A DNA stretch of 64,000 nucleotides from the NCBI RefSeq assembly GCF_001663175.1, contig NZ_CP016033.1, positions 124,001 to 188,000 on the forward strand, written 5' to 3'. Source of the stretch: Erythrobacter neustonensis. GTDB lineage: Bacteria; Pseudomonadota; Alphaproteobacteria; Sphingomonadales; Sphingomonadaceae. Under the pieces are notes generated by a model. It saw only the letters and a list, made by a program, of their open reading frames with translations. It had not been told where the DNA came from and did not search any database. This document shows, in pieces, positions 27,444 through 36,975 of the stretch (positions are counted from its first letter, which is position 1; each line of letters begins with the position of its first letter). A program made the translations under genes and the position numbers.

Positions 27444-30122
27444 TCAGAACTTGTAACGCAGCAGCGCGCCATAGGTGCGCGGCTGGTTGGGATAACCCGA
27501 GACCGCGGTGCCCTGCGTCACCGAAGGGAAGATCGTCGTGATGTAACGATCGTCGAGCAGGTTGCGCGCCCACAGCGAGACTTCCAGCCCCATGGCGAAC
27601 GCATAGGACACCGACGCGTTGAGGTTGTTGACCTCGCGGACGAAGGGCTGTGCCGCCCGGCGGGCCGCCTCGAAGTCCGCCGAACCGTCGGGGTTCACGC
27701 CGACGAAGTTGGTCAGACCATCGACCACCTGAACGGGGGCCTCGTACTGGAAATCGCCGCGCAGGATGAAGCGATCTCCGTTATCCAGACGCTTGTTCCA
27801 GGTTGCCCCGAACGAGGCGCTGAGCGGGTGGACGCCCGAAACCGTCTCGCCCGAAAGATCGCCGACGGGCGAACCCACGAAGCTCTTATACTCGGAATCG
27901 AGGTAGGTGACCGCAAGCGACAGGGTCAGCGAATCGGTCGGGCGGACGTTGCCTTCGAATTCGATACCCTTGGTTTCGAGTTCGCCGGCATTGGCCAGCA
28001 CGAAGGAGTTGCCGACGAAGGTGTTCGACTGGAAATCTTCGAGCGTCTGCTTGAAGAAGGTCAGGTTCGCACTGGCGACATCCCAGTTCCCCTTGATGCC
28101 GAGTTCGTAGACCGTCGAGCGTTCGGGCAGCGCGAAGCGGGTGCCCGGACGCAGGTTGGGGGTGCCAAGACCCTGATTGATGATCTGCGTGAAATCGGAC
28201 GCCAGCGGGCGGCTGTCGCGCGACAGGTTGAACGAGCTGGCCTTGAAGCCAGTCGCATAGCTCACATAGACATTGAGCGTATCGGTGACTTCGTAGTTGG
28301 CGCGGGCGAGATAGGTGACATCGTCATCGCGCGTCCGGCCATCCTCGACCGCGTTGGGGATGTTGAGGATCGGCGGCAGGAACTGGAATGCCCGCAGGCC
28401 GCCCAGCGGGTTGGCTGCCGGGTTGTTCTGGTTTGCGGTCGCAAAGGCCTGCGCCCCGGCGCTGATCTGGCCGAAGGCGGCCGGGTTGCCGATCGCGAAC
28501 TGCTGGATCTGGGCGGCCGTTGCGGAACCCGGAAGGCCGAGTGCCTGGCCGACGGTGCGGGCCAGTGCGCCCTGAAACAGCAGCAGGTTACGCGAAGCTG
28601 CGAACTGCGGCGCATCGAGGTTGACCTGCGAGAACGCGTCGGTGGTCCGCCCGGTCGACGTGACGTCCTTCTTGTCCTTGGTATAGTTCGCGCCGACCGT
28701 GACGGTCAGGCGATCGGTCACGTCGAAATCGACCTGGCCGAAGACCGAATAGGCTTCGTTGTCCTGCTGGAAGCTGTTGAAGAAGCCCTGACCCGAAGCA
28801 AAGAAGGTTCCCGGCGCAGCGCCGAGCAACGCTTCGAGCGTGTTGACGTTGAGCGCCCCGCCCGATGCGCCCTGGATCAAACCATTGGCGTAGGGACGGA
28901 AATCGTCGCCGAACAGGATCTGGTCGTTGGTTTCCAGATCTTCCTTGAAGTAGTAGCCGCCAACGAGGAAGTTGAGCGGGCCGTCGAAGTCGGAGGCCAG
29001 CCGCAGTTCCTGGGTGAAGGTCTTAATATCGGCCTGACCGATGTTCGCGCCGGTCGCCAGCGAGGCGCTGGTGAAGTCGACATCCTGGTTGGCGCGAATG
29101 CGCGTGTCACGATAGGCAGTGATCGAAGTCAGCGCAAGATTGCCGAATTCGTAATCGGCCTGGCCCGACACGCCCCAGTTGCGCACCTTGTTGAAGGGCA
29201 CGACGTCGGTGAACACCACATCGTCGAGCTCGGTGCCGGGCGCGTTGAGCTGTCCGCCCAGCAGCTGGATCAGCGCCGTGCGATCCGACGGAAGGATGTT
29301 GACCACACCGCAGCATTTTTCGTCGATTTCGTCGTAATCGCCGATCAGGCGGAAGCTGAAGTTGTCGGAGTTGTCGAACATCAGCTCGCCGCGGGTGAAC
29401 CAGCGGTCGCGATCGTTCAGATCATCGCCGTTGAAGCCGTTGGTGATGAAACCGTCACGCTTGTTGATCCCGCCGGCAATGCTTGCGGCGATGGTTTCGG
29501 AAATCGGGCCGCTGATGTAACCGCGCGCGACGATCGCATCGTAGTTGCCATAGGAAACTTCGACGTTTCCTTCGAGCTCGAACGAGGGGCGCTTGGTGAC
29601 GAGCGAAATCACGCCCGCGCTGGCGTTCTTGCCGAACAGGGTCGACTGCGGACCACGCAGGACTTCGACGCGCTCGAGGTTCGGAAGGTCGGAAATCTGC
29701 GAAATCGCACGGCTGCGGTAAACGCCGTCGACGAACACCGCGACCGACGGCTCGAGACCGAGGTTGTTGCCATCCGTGCCGAACCCGCGAACCGAGAACG
29801 ACGTGGCAAAGGCGCTCTGCAGCGTCGACACCCGCAGCGAGGGAACAACCGAGGAAAGATCGCCGATGTCGCGGATCTGCGCCTGCTCGATGGTGGCGGC
29901 GGTGGTCACCGAAACGGCAACGGGCGTGTCCTGCAGGGTCTGCGCACGCTTGGTCGCAGTGACGATAATTTCGTTGCCGGTTTCAGGCGCTTCAAGTTCG
30001 GCCTGCTCCTCGACAACGGCGTCCTGCGCGGCTGCCATGCTCGGCAGCGCCAGCGCACAGGCTGCGCCTGCCAGCAGGGTGAATCGATACGCGCCGGCCG
30101 TGCCGGTGAAAGTCGAACGCAT
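27444..30122 (-). CDS. TonB-dependent outer-membrane receptor
   Basis: 892 residues. Signal peptide ends PSMAAAQ, a TonB-box-like EIIVTATKRA follows, then the plug (DTPVAVSVTTAATIEQAQIRD, RGFGTDGNN, VFVDGVYRSR, LERVEVLRGPQSTLFGKN) and a 22-strand barrel ending ARNLLDDRYITT and LLRYKF. The plug sequence is of the type abundant in sphingomonads for complex organic substrates rather than classical siderophores; the ligand cannot be told. A vicinal Cys pair (EKCCGVV) is present in an extracellular-loop region. GGAGAGGAG precedes ATG 30122. Monocistronic with its own terminator. Confidence 0.93.
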   Translation of the reverse strand: MRSTFTGTAGAYRFTLLAGAACALALPSMAAAQDAVVEEQAELEAPETGNEIIVTATKRAQTLQDTPVAVSVTTAATIEQAQIRDIGDLSSVVPSLRVSTLQSAFATSFSVRGFGTDGNNLGLEPSVAVFVDGVYRSRAISQISDLPNLERVEVLRGPQSTLFGKNASAGVISLVTKRPSFELEGNVEVSYGNYDAIVARGYISGPISETIAASIAGGINKRDGFITNGFNGDDLNDRDRWFTRGELMFDNSDNFSFRLIGDYDEIDEKCCGVVNILPSDRTALIQLLGGQLNAPGTELDDVVFTDVVPFNKVRNWGVSGQADYEFGNLALTSITAYRDTRIRANQDVDFTSASLATGANIGQADIKTFTQELRLASDFDGPLNFLVGGYYFKEDLETNDQILFGDDFRPYANGLIQGASGGALNVNTLEALLGAAPGTFFASGQGFFNSFQQDNEAYSVFGQVDFDVTDRLTVTVGANYTKDKKDVTSTGRTTDAFSQVNLDAPQFAASRNLLLFQGALARTVGQALGLPGSATAAQIQQFAIGNPAAFGQISAGAQAFATANQNNPAANPLGGLRAFQFLPPILNIPNAVEDGRTRDDDVTYLARANYEVTDTLNVYVSYATGFKASSFNLSRDSRPLASDFTQIINQGLGTPNLRPGTRFALPERSTVYELGIKGNWDVASANLTFFKQTLEDFQSNTFVGNSFVLANAGELETKGIEFEGNVRPTDSLTLSLAVTYLDSEYKSFVGSPVGDLSGETVSGVHPLSASFGATWNKRLDNGDRFILRGDFQYEAPVQVVDGLTNFVGVNPDGSADFEAARRAAQPFVREVNNLNASVSYAFAMGLEVSLWARNLLDDRYITTIFPSVTQGTAVSGYPNQPRTYGALLRYKF

Positions 30123-30539
30123 GGGTGCTCCTCTCCAAAATCCCAATGACCCCGGCGCCCGATCGGGCACGCGCCGTCCCAGCGCGCTCTCTCCCGGGGT
30201 CTTGTGCGCAAGGTGATAGGCCAGCGAGCCGGATGCCACAAGCGGCTCACCACCGCTTTTCAAGGCGCAAGCGCCTGATTGTTGCGCAAGAGTCACACCT
30301 CCCGGCGGCTTGCAAACGTTGCCTGCTGCCCCGACGCTTGCCCCGCGCGCCCACCCCTGCTAGGCGCGCCGGCGATGTTGCAACGCAGCACCCAGACGCA
30401 CCCGCGGCGCTTGCCGTAGCGTCCGGCGCTGTCGCTAACCCGCCACGAATGCTGCCTAACGCGATCCGCCTCACGCGGTTTGCCCCTGTTCCCTGCCCCG
30501 GACGCGAATGTCCGGCTTTTCACCGGAAGTTTGCTGAAA
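30123..30539. other. Divergent intergenic region between TonB receptor and typA
   Basis: About 417 bases without a supported gene. It must hold the promoters of the TonB receptor (left) and typA (right). I see no riboswitch-like architecture, tRNA or long repeat, and no convincing promoter boxes. Confidence 0.6.
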
Positions 30540-32369
30540 ATGTCGTCCGCCCTTAGAAATATCGCGATTATCGCCCACGTTGACCACGGCAAGACCACTC
30601 TGGTCGACCAGCTGTTCCGCCAGTCGGGCACCTTCCGCGAAAACCAGCGGGTCGAGGAACGCGCGATGGATTCGGGCGATCTCGAAAAGGAACGCGGGAT
30701 CACGATTCTCGCCAAGTGCACCAGCGTCGAGTGGGAACAGGGCGGCGAGACCACCCGCATCAACATTGTCGACACCCCGGGCCACGCCGACTTCGGCGCC
30801 GAAGTGGAACGCATCCTGTCGATGGTCGACGGCGTGATCCTGCTGGTCGACAGCGCCGAAGGCGCGATGCCGCAGACCAAGTTCGTCACCGGCAAGGCGT
30901 TGGCGCTGGGTTTGAAGCCGATCGTCGTCGTCAACAAGATCGACCGCCCCGATGGCCGCCCGCAGGAAGTGCTCGACGAAGTGTTCGACCTCTTCGTCAG
31001 CCTCGATGCCAATGACGAACAGCTCGAATTCCCGGTCCTCTATGCCTCGGGCCGCGATGGCTATGCCAGCGAAGACGAAAGCGCGCGCGAGGGCACCCTT
31101 GCCCCGCTGTTCGCCAAGATCATCGAACACGTCCCCGCCCCCGGTCTCGACCCCGATGCCAAGTTCAGCTTCCTTGCAACGCTGCTCGACCGCGACAACT
31201 TCATGGGCCGCGTGATCACCGGCCGCGTCCAGTCGGGCACGATCCGCGTCAACGATCCGATCCACGCGATCGACATGGACGGCAAGGTGATCGAAACAGG
31301 CCGCGCGACCAAGCTGATGAGCTTCGACGGGCTCGAGCGCGTGCCGGTGGAAATCGCGCGTGCGGGCGACATCATCGCGCTCGCCGGTCTGGAAAAGGCC
31401 ACCGTCGCGAACACCATCTGCGATCCTTCGGTGAGCGAGCCGATCGCCGCACAGCCGATCGATCCGCCGACGCTGGCAATGCGTTTCTCGGTCAACGACA
31501 GCCCGATGGCCGGGCGCGAAGGCAGCAAGGTGACCAGCCGCGTCATCCGTGATCGCCTGCTGCGCGAAGCTGAAACCAATGTCGCGATCCGCGTGACCGA
31601 GGCCGAAGACAAGGATGCCTTCGAAGTCGCCGGGCGCGGCGAATTGCAGCTTGGCGTGCTGATCGAAACGATGCGCCGCGAAGGGTTCGAGCTGGGTATC
31701 AGCCGCCCGCGCGTGCTGTTCCGCGAAGAAGGCGGCAAGCGCATGGAGCCGTACGAAACCGTCGTGATCGATGTGGACGACGAGCACTCGGGCACGGTTG
31801 TCGAGAAGATGCAGCGCCGCAAGGCCGACCTGACCGAAATGCGCCCCTCGGGCCTCGGCAAGACCCGCATCACCTTCTCCGCGCCGTCGCGCGGGCTGAT
31901 CGGCTACCACGGCGAATTCCTGTCCGACACGCGCGGCACCGGGATCATGAACCGCTTGTTCGAGAAGTATGACGTCTACAAGGGCCCGATCGAAGGCCGC
32001 ATCAACGGCGTGCTGATCTCCAACGGCGATGGCGATGCCAATGCCTATGCGCTCAACATGCTCGAAGAGCGCGGCGAATTGTTCATCCCGGCCTCGGCCA
32101 AGGTCTATCAGGGCATGATCATCGGCGAGAACGCCAAGCCCGACGATCTTGAAGTCAACCCGATGAAGGCCAAGCAGCTTTCGAACGTGCGTTCGAGCGG
32201 CAAGGACGAAGCGATCCGCCTGACCCCGCCGCGCCGCATGACGCTGGAGCAGTCGATCGCTTACATCGACGATGATGAAATGGTCGAAGTGACTCCGCTG
32301 TCGATCCGTCTGCGCAAGGCAGAGCTCGACCCGAACGAGCGCAAGAAGCTGCGCCGCAAGAAGGATTGA
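30540..32369 (+). CDS. typA: Translational GTPase TypA/BipA
   Basis: Ribosome-associated GTPase of the EF-G family, involved in 50S assembly and in stress and cold adaptation. The 609 residues show G1 AHVDHGKTT, G2 ERGITI, G3 DTPGHADFG, G4 NKID, then domain II and the BipA-specific C-terminus (LIGYHGEFLSDTRGTGIMNRLFE, PSRGLIG). It ends KKLRRKKD, typical of BipA. ATG 30540 gives the conserved MSSALRNIAIIAHVDHG start; the longer frame has no similarity. A strong bidirectional terminator follows. Confidence 0.97.
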   Translation: MSSALRNIAIIAHVDHGKTTLVDQLFRQSGTFRENQRVEERAMDSGDLEKERGITILAKCTSVEWEQGGETTRINIVDTPGHADFGAEVERILSMVDGVILLVDSAEGAMPQTKFVTGKALALGLKPIVVVNKIDRPDGRPQEVLDEVFDLFVSLDANDEQLEFPVLYASGRDGYASEDESAREGTLAPLFAKIIEHVPAPGLDPDAKFSFLATLLDRDNFMGRVITGRVQSGTIRVNDPIHAIDMDGKVIETGRATKLMSFDGLERVPVEIARAGDIIALAGLEKATVANTICDPSVSEPIAAQPIDPPTLAMRFSVNDSPMAGREGSKVTSRVIRDRLLREAETNVAIRVTEAEDKDAFEVAGRGELQLGVLIETMRREGFELGISRPRVLFREEGGKRMEPYETVVIDVDDEHSGTVVEKMQRRKADLTEMRPSGLGKTRITFSAPSRGLIGYHGEFLSDTRGTGIMNRLFEKYDVYKGPIEGRINGVLISNGDGDANAYALNMLEERGELFIPASAKVYQGMIIGENAKPDDLEVNPMKAKQLSNVRSSGKDEAIRLTPPRRMTLEQSIAYIDDDEMVEVTPLSIRLRKAELDPNERKKLRRKKD

Positions 32370-32426
32370 TCGCGCCTCGGTGACCGGGCGGGCCGTGTGC
32401 AACGGCCCGCTGCGATCGCAGACACG

Positions 32427-32464
32427 AAAAACCCCGCGCGAGGCATTCCTCGCGCGGGGTTTTT
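32427..32464. terminator. Bidirectional terminator between typA and the porin-like gene
   Basis: Perfect 13-base stem ACCCCGCGCGAGG / CCTCGCGCGGGGT with loop CATT, flanked by A4 on the left and T4 on the right, in noncoding DNA between two convergent genes. It should serve typA (+) and the outer-membrane protein gene (-). Confidence 0.92.
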
Positions 32465-32483
32465 GTTTGCCCTTATAGGCGAA

Positions 32484-33329
32484 TTAGAACCGCAGGTTCA
32501 CCGATGCGCGCAGCGCATGGTAATTGAAGCGATCGTTGCCAAGACGGATGTCGGTGCCGCCCGATTCCAACAGGAACGGGTTGGTGGCTGCCGCGGTGCC
32601 CTGGCCGACAGCGACGGTGTATTCATCGTCGTTGTAGCTCGAATAGAGATATTCGAGGCCCAGACCGAGGTTGCGGGTCAGCATCACCTCGGCGCCGCCG
32701 CCGGCCTGCCAGCCGAACTGCCAGTCGCGGTCATTGTCGGGCGTGAACGAATTCGCGCCGTTGCTGGTTGCAAAGCTGTGGTCGATGCGGGCATAGCCCA
32801 CGCCGCCGGTGCCGTAGAACAGCGCCTTGCCGGCACCCGGTGCGATACCCAGACGGGCGCGCGCATTCACCGCCCAATCGATCTCACGACCGAAGGTGTA
32901 GGAAGCGGGGGTCGAGCTGAAGCCCGAGGTGAATTCCTCGACGCCCGGCCGCGCGCCTTCGATCAGGATACCGGCGACGAACGGACCATCGCCCATCTGC
33001 TGGTCGTAACCAACGCGCAGCGCGTAGCCTTCGTCCTGACGGTTGCCGCGGCAGCCGACGTTCGCGCCGTTGGCGGGCGTGCCGGCGCAGAAGCCGGGCG
33101 CGAAGGCATTGGCACCAGCCAGCGTGTTGACGTTGTCGTCGAAGGCGCCGTCACGGTCGGTGTCGAAAACCAGCGAATCGTTGCGGCTGTCATCGGCCGA
33201 TTCCAGCGAAATCACGCCCGAGATGTAAGGGCCGTTGAAATACGGGCCCTGATCCTGCGCAAACGCAGCCGACGACATGAGAACAGCCGTCGCCCCGATG
33301 AAGGGGGCAGCCTTGGTGATCAGTTTCAT
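32484..33329 (-). CDS. Outer-membrane beta-barrel protein
   Basis: 281 residues: signal peptide (ending AAFAQ), then alternating strands with GYALRVGYDQQMG, WAVNARARLGIAPG, ALFYGTGGVGYARI, WQAGGGAEVMLTRNLGLGLEYLY and a terminal phenylalanine (ASVNLRF) recognised by the Bam machinery. It resembles the eight-stranded opacity / Omp25-31 type proteins of alphaproteobacteria. An early loop contains an Asp-rich run (TDRDGAFDDN) that could bind calcium (inference). GGAGTTTTGA precedes ATG 33329. Role: envelope structure; no specific substrate can be proposed. Confidence 0.85.
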   Translation of the reverse strand: MKLITKAAPFIGATAVLMSSAAFAQDQGPYFNGPYISGVISLESADDSRNDSLVFDTDRDGAFDDNVNTLAGANAFAPGFCAGTPANGANVGCRGNRQDEGYALRVGYDQQMGDGPFVAGILIEGARPGVEEFTSGFSSTPASYTFGREIDWAVNARARLGIAPGAGKALFYGTGGVGYARIDHSFATSNGANSFTPDNDRDWQFGWQAGGGAEVMLTRNLGLGLEYLYSSYNDDEYTVAVGQGTAAATNPFLLESGGTDIRLGNDRFNYHALRASVNLRF

Positions 33330-33526
33330 TCAAAACTCCAGTTTTCGAAGATTTTTCGCAAGTGATTGCGTGGGTACCGGGCATAAGCGGCGGGAGTGGA
33401 CGATTGTTCCGCTGCCACCCCGCACGGTTCGTCGCATTTTTGTCTGGAACGATGCGGCGCGCGCCGAAGGGGGTAAGTTGCTGTCGCGGCTGGCAATCGG
33501 CAGGGCGGCTTGTTACCCCGCATGCC

Positions 33527-34996
33527 ATGAACGCCTATACGCTCCTATCGCTCGCCGCCTATTTTGCGCTGATGGTCGGCATCGGCATATATGCTTGGGC
33601 CAAGACCCGCGCGGACAGTGCGGGCTATCTCCTCGCCGGGCGCGGATTGGGGCCGGCAGTAACGGCATTGTCAGCGGGCGCTTCGGACATGTCGGGGTGG
33701 CTGCTGCTGGGTCTTCCCGGCGCTCTGTTCGCATCGGGACTGGTCGAGGCGTGGATCGCGATCGGGCTGACGATCGGCGCGCTGGCGAACTGGATCGTCG
33801 TCGCCCCCCGGCTGCGCGAACAGACCGAGCGGCTGGGCGATGCGCTGACGATCCCGCAATTCCTCGCCAACCGCTTTCCCGAAACCGGCACACTGCTGCG
33901 CGTGACATCGGCGGTGGTGATCGTGGGCTTTTTCACGGTCTATACCGCCAGCGGGATGGTCGGCGGCGGCAAGCTGTTTGCCACCGCCTTTGCCGGAAGC
34001 CTGCCCGCGGCCGGATTGTCGGATTATATGCTGGGCATATTTGTCACCGCCGGGATCGTGCTGCTTTACACGATGATCGGCGGGTTCCTCGCGGTCAGCC
34101 TCACCGATTTCGTGCAAGGCATGATCATGATGACCGCGCTCGTCGTGATGCCGCTGGTGATCTGGATGAACACCGATGCCGCCAGTGCCCTCGCGATGGT
34201 GCCGCAGGCGGGCTATCTCAGCCTGACGCAAGGCGCGACGCTGGTGGGCGTGATCAGCGCGGTAACCTGGGGCCTCGGCTATTTCGGGCAACCGCATATC
34301 ATCGTGCGCTTCATGGCGATCGACCGGGTCGAGAACATCCCGCGCGCGCGGCTGATCGGGATGAGCTGGATGGTGATCTCGCTTGCCGGCGCGATCGCGG
34401 TCGGGCTGGCGGGGCGTGCCTATGCGCAGGCGCGCGGGCTGGTGGTCGAGGATCCCGAGACGATCTTCATCATCCTGTCCGAACTGCTGTTCCACCCCGC
34501 GGTGACCGGTTTCCTGTATGCCGCGCTGCTGGCCGCGATCATGAGCACGATTTCAGCCCAGCTGCTCGTCTCGTCCTCCTCGCTGACCGAGGATTTCTAC
34601 CGCCTGTTCCTGCGCCGCCGCGCGAGCGAGCGCGAGGCGGTGAACATCAGCCGGCTGTGCGTAGGACTGGTGGCGGCCGCCGCACTGGTGATCGCGGCCG
34701 ATCCTGAGAGCGAGGTCCTGGGGCTGGTCGCGAATGCGTGGGCCGGGTTCGGCGCGGCTTTCGGCCCGCTGATCCTGCTGGCGCTGACCTGGAACCGGAT
34801 GACGGGCGCAGGCGCGGTTGCAGGGCTGGTCACGGGCGCAGGCGTGGTGGCGGGATGGATCGCGCTCGGCCTCAACAAGGCGTTCCTTGGGGGGCCGGGC
34901 TTGTATGAGATCGTGCCAGGTTTCTTTGCCGCGCTGCTGGCGATCGTGGTGGTGAGCCGCCTGACCGCACGCCCTGAAAGCGCGTCCGCCGCCTGA
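33527..34996 (+). CDS. putP: Sodium/proline symporter
   Basis: 489 residues, SSS family with about 13 membrane helices. Family blocks: SAGASDMSGWLLLGLPGALFASG near residue 50, IGGFLAVSLTDFVQG, VSAVTWGLGYFGQPHIIVRFMAI and AAIMSTISAQLLVSSSSLTEDFYR, the sodium-site and PutP signatures. Import of proline for catabolism or osmoprotection is the expected role; no putA is present in the window. ATG 33527 (MNAYTLLSLAAYF) is chosen from the family start, though the frame opens upstream. Confidence 0.92.
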   Translation: MNAYTLLSLAAYFALMVGIGIYAWAKTRADSAGYLLAGRGLGPAVTALSAGASDMSGWLLLGLPGALFASGLVEAWIAIGLTIGALANWIVVAPRLREQTERLGDALTIPQFLANRFPETGTLLRVTSAVVIVGFFTVYTASGMVGGGKLFATAFAGSLPAAGLSDYMLGIFVTAGIVLLYTMIGGFLAVSLTDFVQGMIMMTALVVMPLVIWMNTDAASALAMVPQAGYLSLTQGATLVGVISAVTWGLGYFGQPHIIVRFMAIDRVENIPRARLIGMSWMVISLAGAIAVGLAGRAYAQARGLVVEDPETIFIILSELLFHPAVTGFLYAALLAAIMSTISAQLLVSSSSLTEDFYRLFLRRRASEREAVNISRLCVGLVAAAALVIAADPESEVLGLVANAWAGFGAAFGPLILLALTWNRMTGAGAVAGLVTGAGVVAGWIALGLNKAFLGGPGLYEIVPGFFAALLAIVVVSRLTARPESASAA

Positions 34997-35118
34997 GTCG
35001 CCACGCTCGCTGTGCAAGTTTGGCGCTGGAGGATCGCAGGCGCTCCTGATGTGCGCCCTTCCCCGTTCGCGCCGCTTCCGGCACACGGCGCACTTTCGTT
35101 ACCCAAATTTTAAGGATA

Positions 35119-35871
35119 ATGTTGCAACATGCAGGGATGACGAAATGGATGGCCAGTTCTGTCAAGATCGCGGCAATTGCCAGCGCGCTGGCCTTGGGGG
35201 GATGCGGATCGCTCGTTCCCGCTGGCGATCGCGGCGCTTCGGCCTCGTCGCCCTCCTCGTCCCCCGCCAGCACCGCGCCGCGCAATGCCTTGCCGGTGCG
35301 GGCAGCGCCGCAAAGCTACATGCCGCGCGCGAGTGACGCCAATTGCCTCGCCGATCTGGGCGCAACGGGGGCGCGGTTCGACCTGTTGCCCGATACCTAT
35401 GCCGCGCCCGGCTGCAACAAGCTTGGCACGGTGCAACTGATGGCGCTGGCAGGCGACCGCGCGCCGCTGAGCATCGCCAATCTCGGCCCGGTGCAATGCA
35501 ATGTCGCCAAGGCCTTCGGCGACTGGGCGCGCTTCGGTGTCGACCGTGCGGCGCGCGAATTGCTGGGCAGCCCGGTGGCAAGGATCGAAACGATGGGGTC
35601 CTATAGTTGCCGCAACATCGCCGGCAGCGATCAGCGTTCGGCCCATGCCCGCGCCGAGGCGATCGACGTTTCGGGCTTCGTGCTCGCCGATGGCCGGCGG
35701 ATCGTGCTCAAACGTGACTGGCAGGGTGGCGATGCGGCCACGCGCGAATTCCTGCGGGTGGTGCACAAGAGCGCGTGCAAGCGGTTCGGCACGGTGCTCG
35801 GCCCGCAATATAATGCGGCACACGAAGATCATTTCCATCTGGAAGGCACCGGCGCCAAGTTCTGCCGCTGA
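35119..35871 (+). CDS. Extensin-like C-terminal domain lipoprotein
   Basis: 250 residues. A short basic start and hydrophobic segment end in a lipobox (ALALGGC), then a Ser/Ala/Pro linker, then the extensin-like domain found in alphaproteobacteria (pfam06904 type): ATGARFDLLPD, GCNKLGTVQL, IETMGSYSCRNI, SAHARAEAIDVSGFVLADGR and HEDHFHLE. The conserved His, Asp and Cys pattern is like D-Ala-D-Ala metallopeptidase-related folds (SxHxxxxAID, HxDHFH), so cell-wall hydrolysis or binding is plausible. Start ATG 35119 or 35137 (MTKWMASSVK); the second gives a more usual lipoprotein signal. Confidence 0.82.
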   Translation: MLQHAGMTKWMASSVKIAAIASALALGGCGSLVPAGDRGASASSPSSSPASTAPRNALPVRAAPQSYMPRASDANCLADLGATGARFDLLPDTYAAPGCNKLGTVQLMALAGDRAPLSIANLGPVQCNVAKAFGDWARFGVDRAARELLGSPVARIETMGSYSCRNIAGSDQRSAHARAEAIDVSGFVLADGRRIVLKRDWQGGDAATREFLRVVHKSACKRFGTVLGPQYNAAHEDHFHLEGTGAKFCR

Positions 35872-36229
35872 GGCGATGGCCTTTGATCGGGTAAACTGCC
35901 GGACCAGCCAGGCGCAATCCCGTTCGGCCGTCGATATGGTTACGCAACGGCCGGATGCCCGGTAGGCACGATGCCGCAGCCCTGCCTATCGGCGGCGCGT
36001 GACGGTGCGGCGTCGCCAAGTATCGTAGCGGTCTCGGAATGATGATGTGGGCCCACCCTCCCGAGACCGCCCCGGCAGCAAAGCCGAACAGCGCCCACCC
36101 GGCTAGCGACCCGTCGCACCCAAGGGGTGTGGATGGTCCGGGCCGCGCACGCCTTGCGGCGGGTTCGAACAGCGTGTTCCGGTCAAACCATCGCCGATCG
36201 GGCGATGCCGGCATGCCGGGGACAGGCGT
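35872..36229. other. Intergenic region with a nested inverted repeat
   Basis: About 358 bases without a convincing gene between the extensin gene and the convergent regulator gene. It contains GCGGTCTCGG (36028-36037) and its exact inverse CCGAGACCGC (36061-36070), enclosing a perfect palindrome GTGGGCCCAC (36047-36056). There is no T-run beside either arm, so it is not a standard terminator. Otherwise I see nothing. Confidence 0.6.
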
Positions 36230-36850
36230 TCAGGCCCGCAGCCTGGGTTCAAGCTTTGCCTCCAGTTTCAATCGCACCGCTTCGGCGGCATGGCGCGCGC
36301 CGAGCTTGGTCATCATGTTGGCGCGGTGGATTTCCACCGTGCGCGGGCTGATATCGAGTTCGCGCGCGATCGCCTTGTTGCTGCTGCCTTCGGCAAGCCA
36401 GTCGAGCACTTCGCGTTCGCGCGTTGACAGCGTCGAAATACGGTCGCGCGCTTCGATCATGCGGCGGCGGGCCGCGCCGAATTGTTCGGCTTCCTTCTCG
36501 ATGCGCAAGAGGCAGCGGGTGAACCGTTCGGGATCGAGCGGCAGCGCGAGGTAATCGAGCGAGCCGGCCTTGATCGCTTCGACGATGCGGCCGGGGCGCG
36601 GCTGCACGTCGACCGCGATCAGCGGGAGCCAGATCCCGAGCCTGCCAAGGCGGTCGAGGATCATCCCGACCCCGCCTTCTTCGGGCGTGTCGCGGGCGAT
36701 GATGATCCCTTCCCTCGGCGGGTGAACCGCAAGTTCGGAGAGGTCACCATAAACCTCGCAGTGGTGGCCAAGCGCGAAGCCTACCCGGGCCAATTCGGCA
36801 CGCTGGCGGCTGCACGAGTCGATGAAGTGGAGGGAGGATTTGCGTGTCAT
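36230..36850 (-). CDS. LuxR/FixJ-type regulator with degenerate receiver domain
   Basis: 206 residues. The C-terminal part (about 140-198) is a clear LuxR-type helix-turn-helix: LSTREREVLDWLAEGSSNKAIARELDISPRTVEIHRANMMTKL. The N-terminal 120 residues follow the FixJ receiver pattern, but key residues are lost. The acidic pair is D11-S12, the strand-3 segment is GIIIARDTPEEGG with Ala or Arg at the phospho-Asp position (D54 is displaced), the Thr position is A79/V80, and the usual Lys-Pro is Leu103-Pro104. It probably works without phosphorylation. It is downstream of the Anbu cluster on the same strand, after a candidate terminator. No kinase is near. Confidence 0.88.
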   Translation of the reverse strand: MTRKSSLHFIDSCSRQRAELARVGFALGHHCEVYGDLSELAVHPPREGIIIARDTPEEGGVGMILDRLGRLGIWLPLIAVDVQPRPGRIVEAIKAGSLDYLALPLDPERFTRCLLRIEKEAEQFGAARRRMIEARDRISTLSTREREVLDWLAEGSSNKAIARELDISPRTVEIHRANMMTKLGARHAAEAVRLKLEAKLEPRLRA

Positions 36851-36947
36851 GCGACTGTGTCTGCGCTAACCTACTATGGGTTTCACGCAGTAGCGCCGCC
36901 AATCCGGAGGATTTACCATCTCCGCTTGGGTTCAAATAATTGAAATA

Positions 36948-36975
36948 TCTAAATAAATTACCTCCGTAACGGAGG
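36948..36975 (-). terminator. Candidate terminator after the Anbu cluster
   Basis: On the reverse strand a stem CCTCCG / CGGAGG with loop TTA (36975-36961) is followed by TAATTTATTTAG, an imperfect T-rich run. It lies 17 bases past the Anbu stop, in an unusually AT-rich patch (36932-36962) that also forms the upstream region of the LuxR-type gene. Confidence 0.55.

Noticed and set aside
27177..30149. A 990-codon forward frame
   Set aside because: Shadow of the TonB receptor; the receptor frame has signal peptide, plug and barrel motifs and a terminator, the forward frame has none.
35708..36214. 168-codon reverse frame over the intergenic region
   Set aside because: Half of it is antisense to the extensin gene, it has no ribosome-binding site, and its hydrophobic stretch is short. 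Not convincing as a gene.
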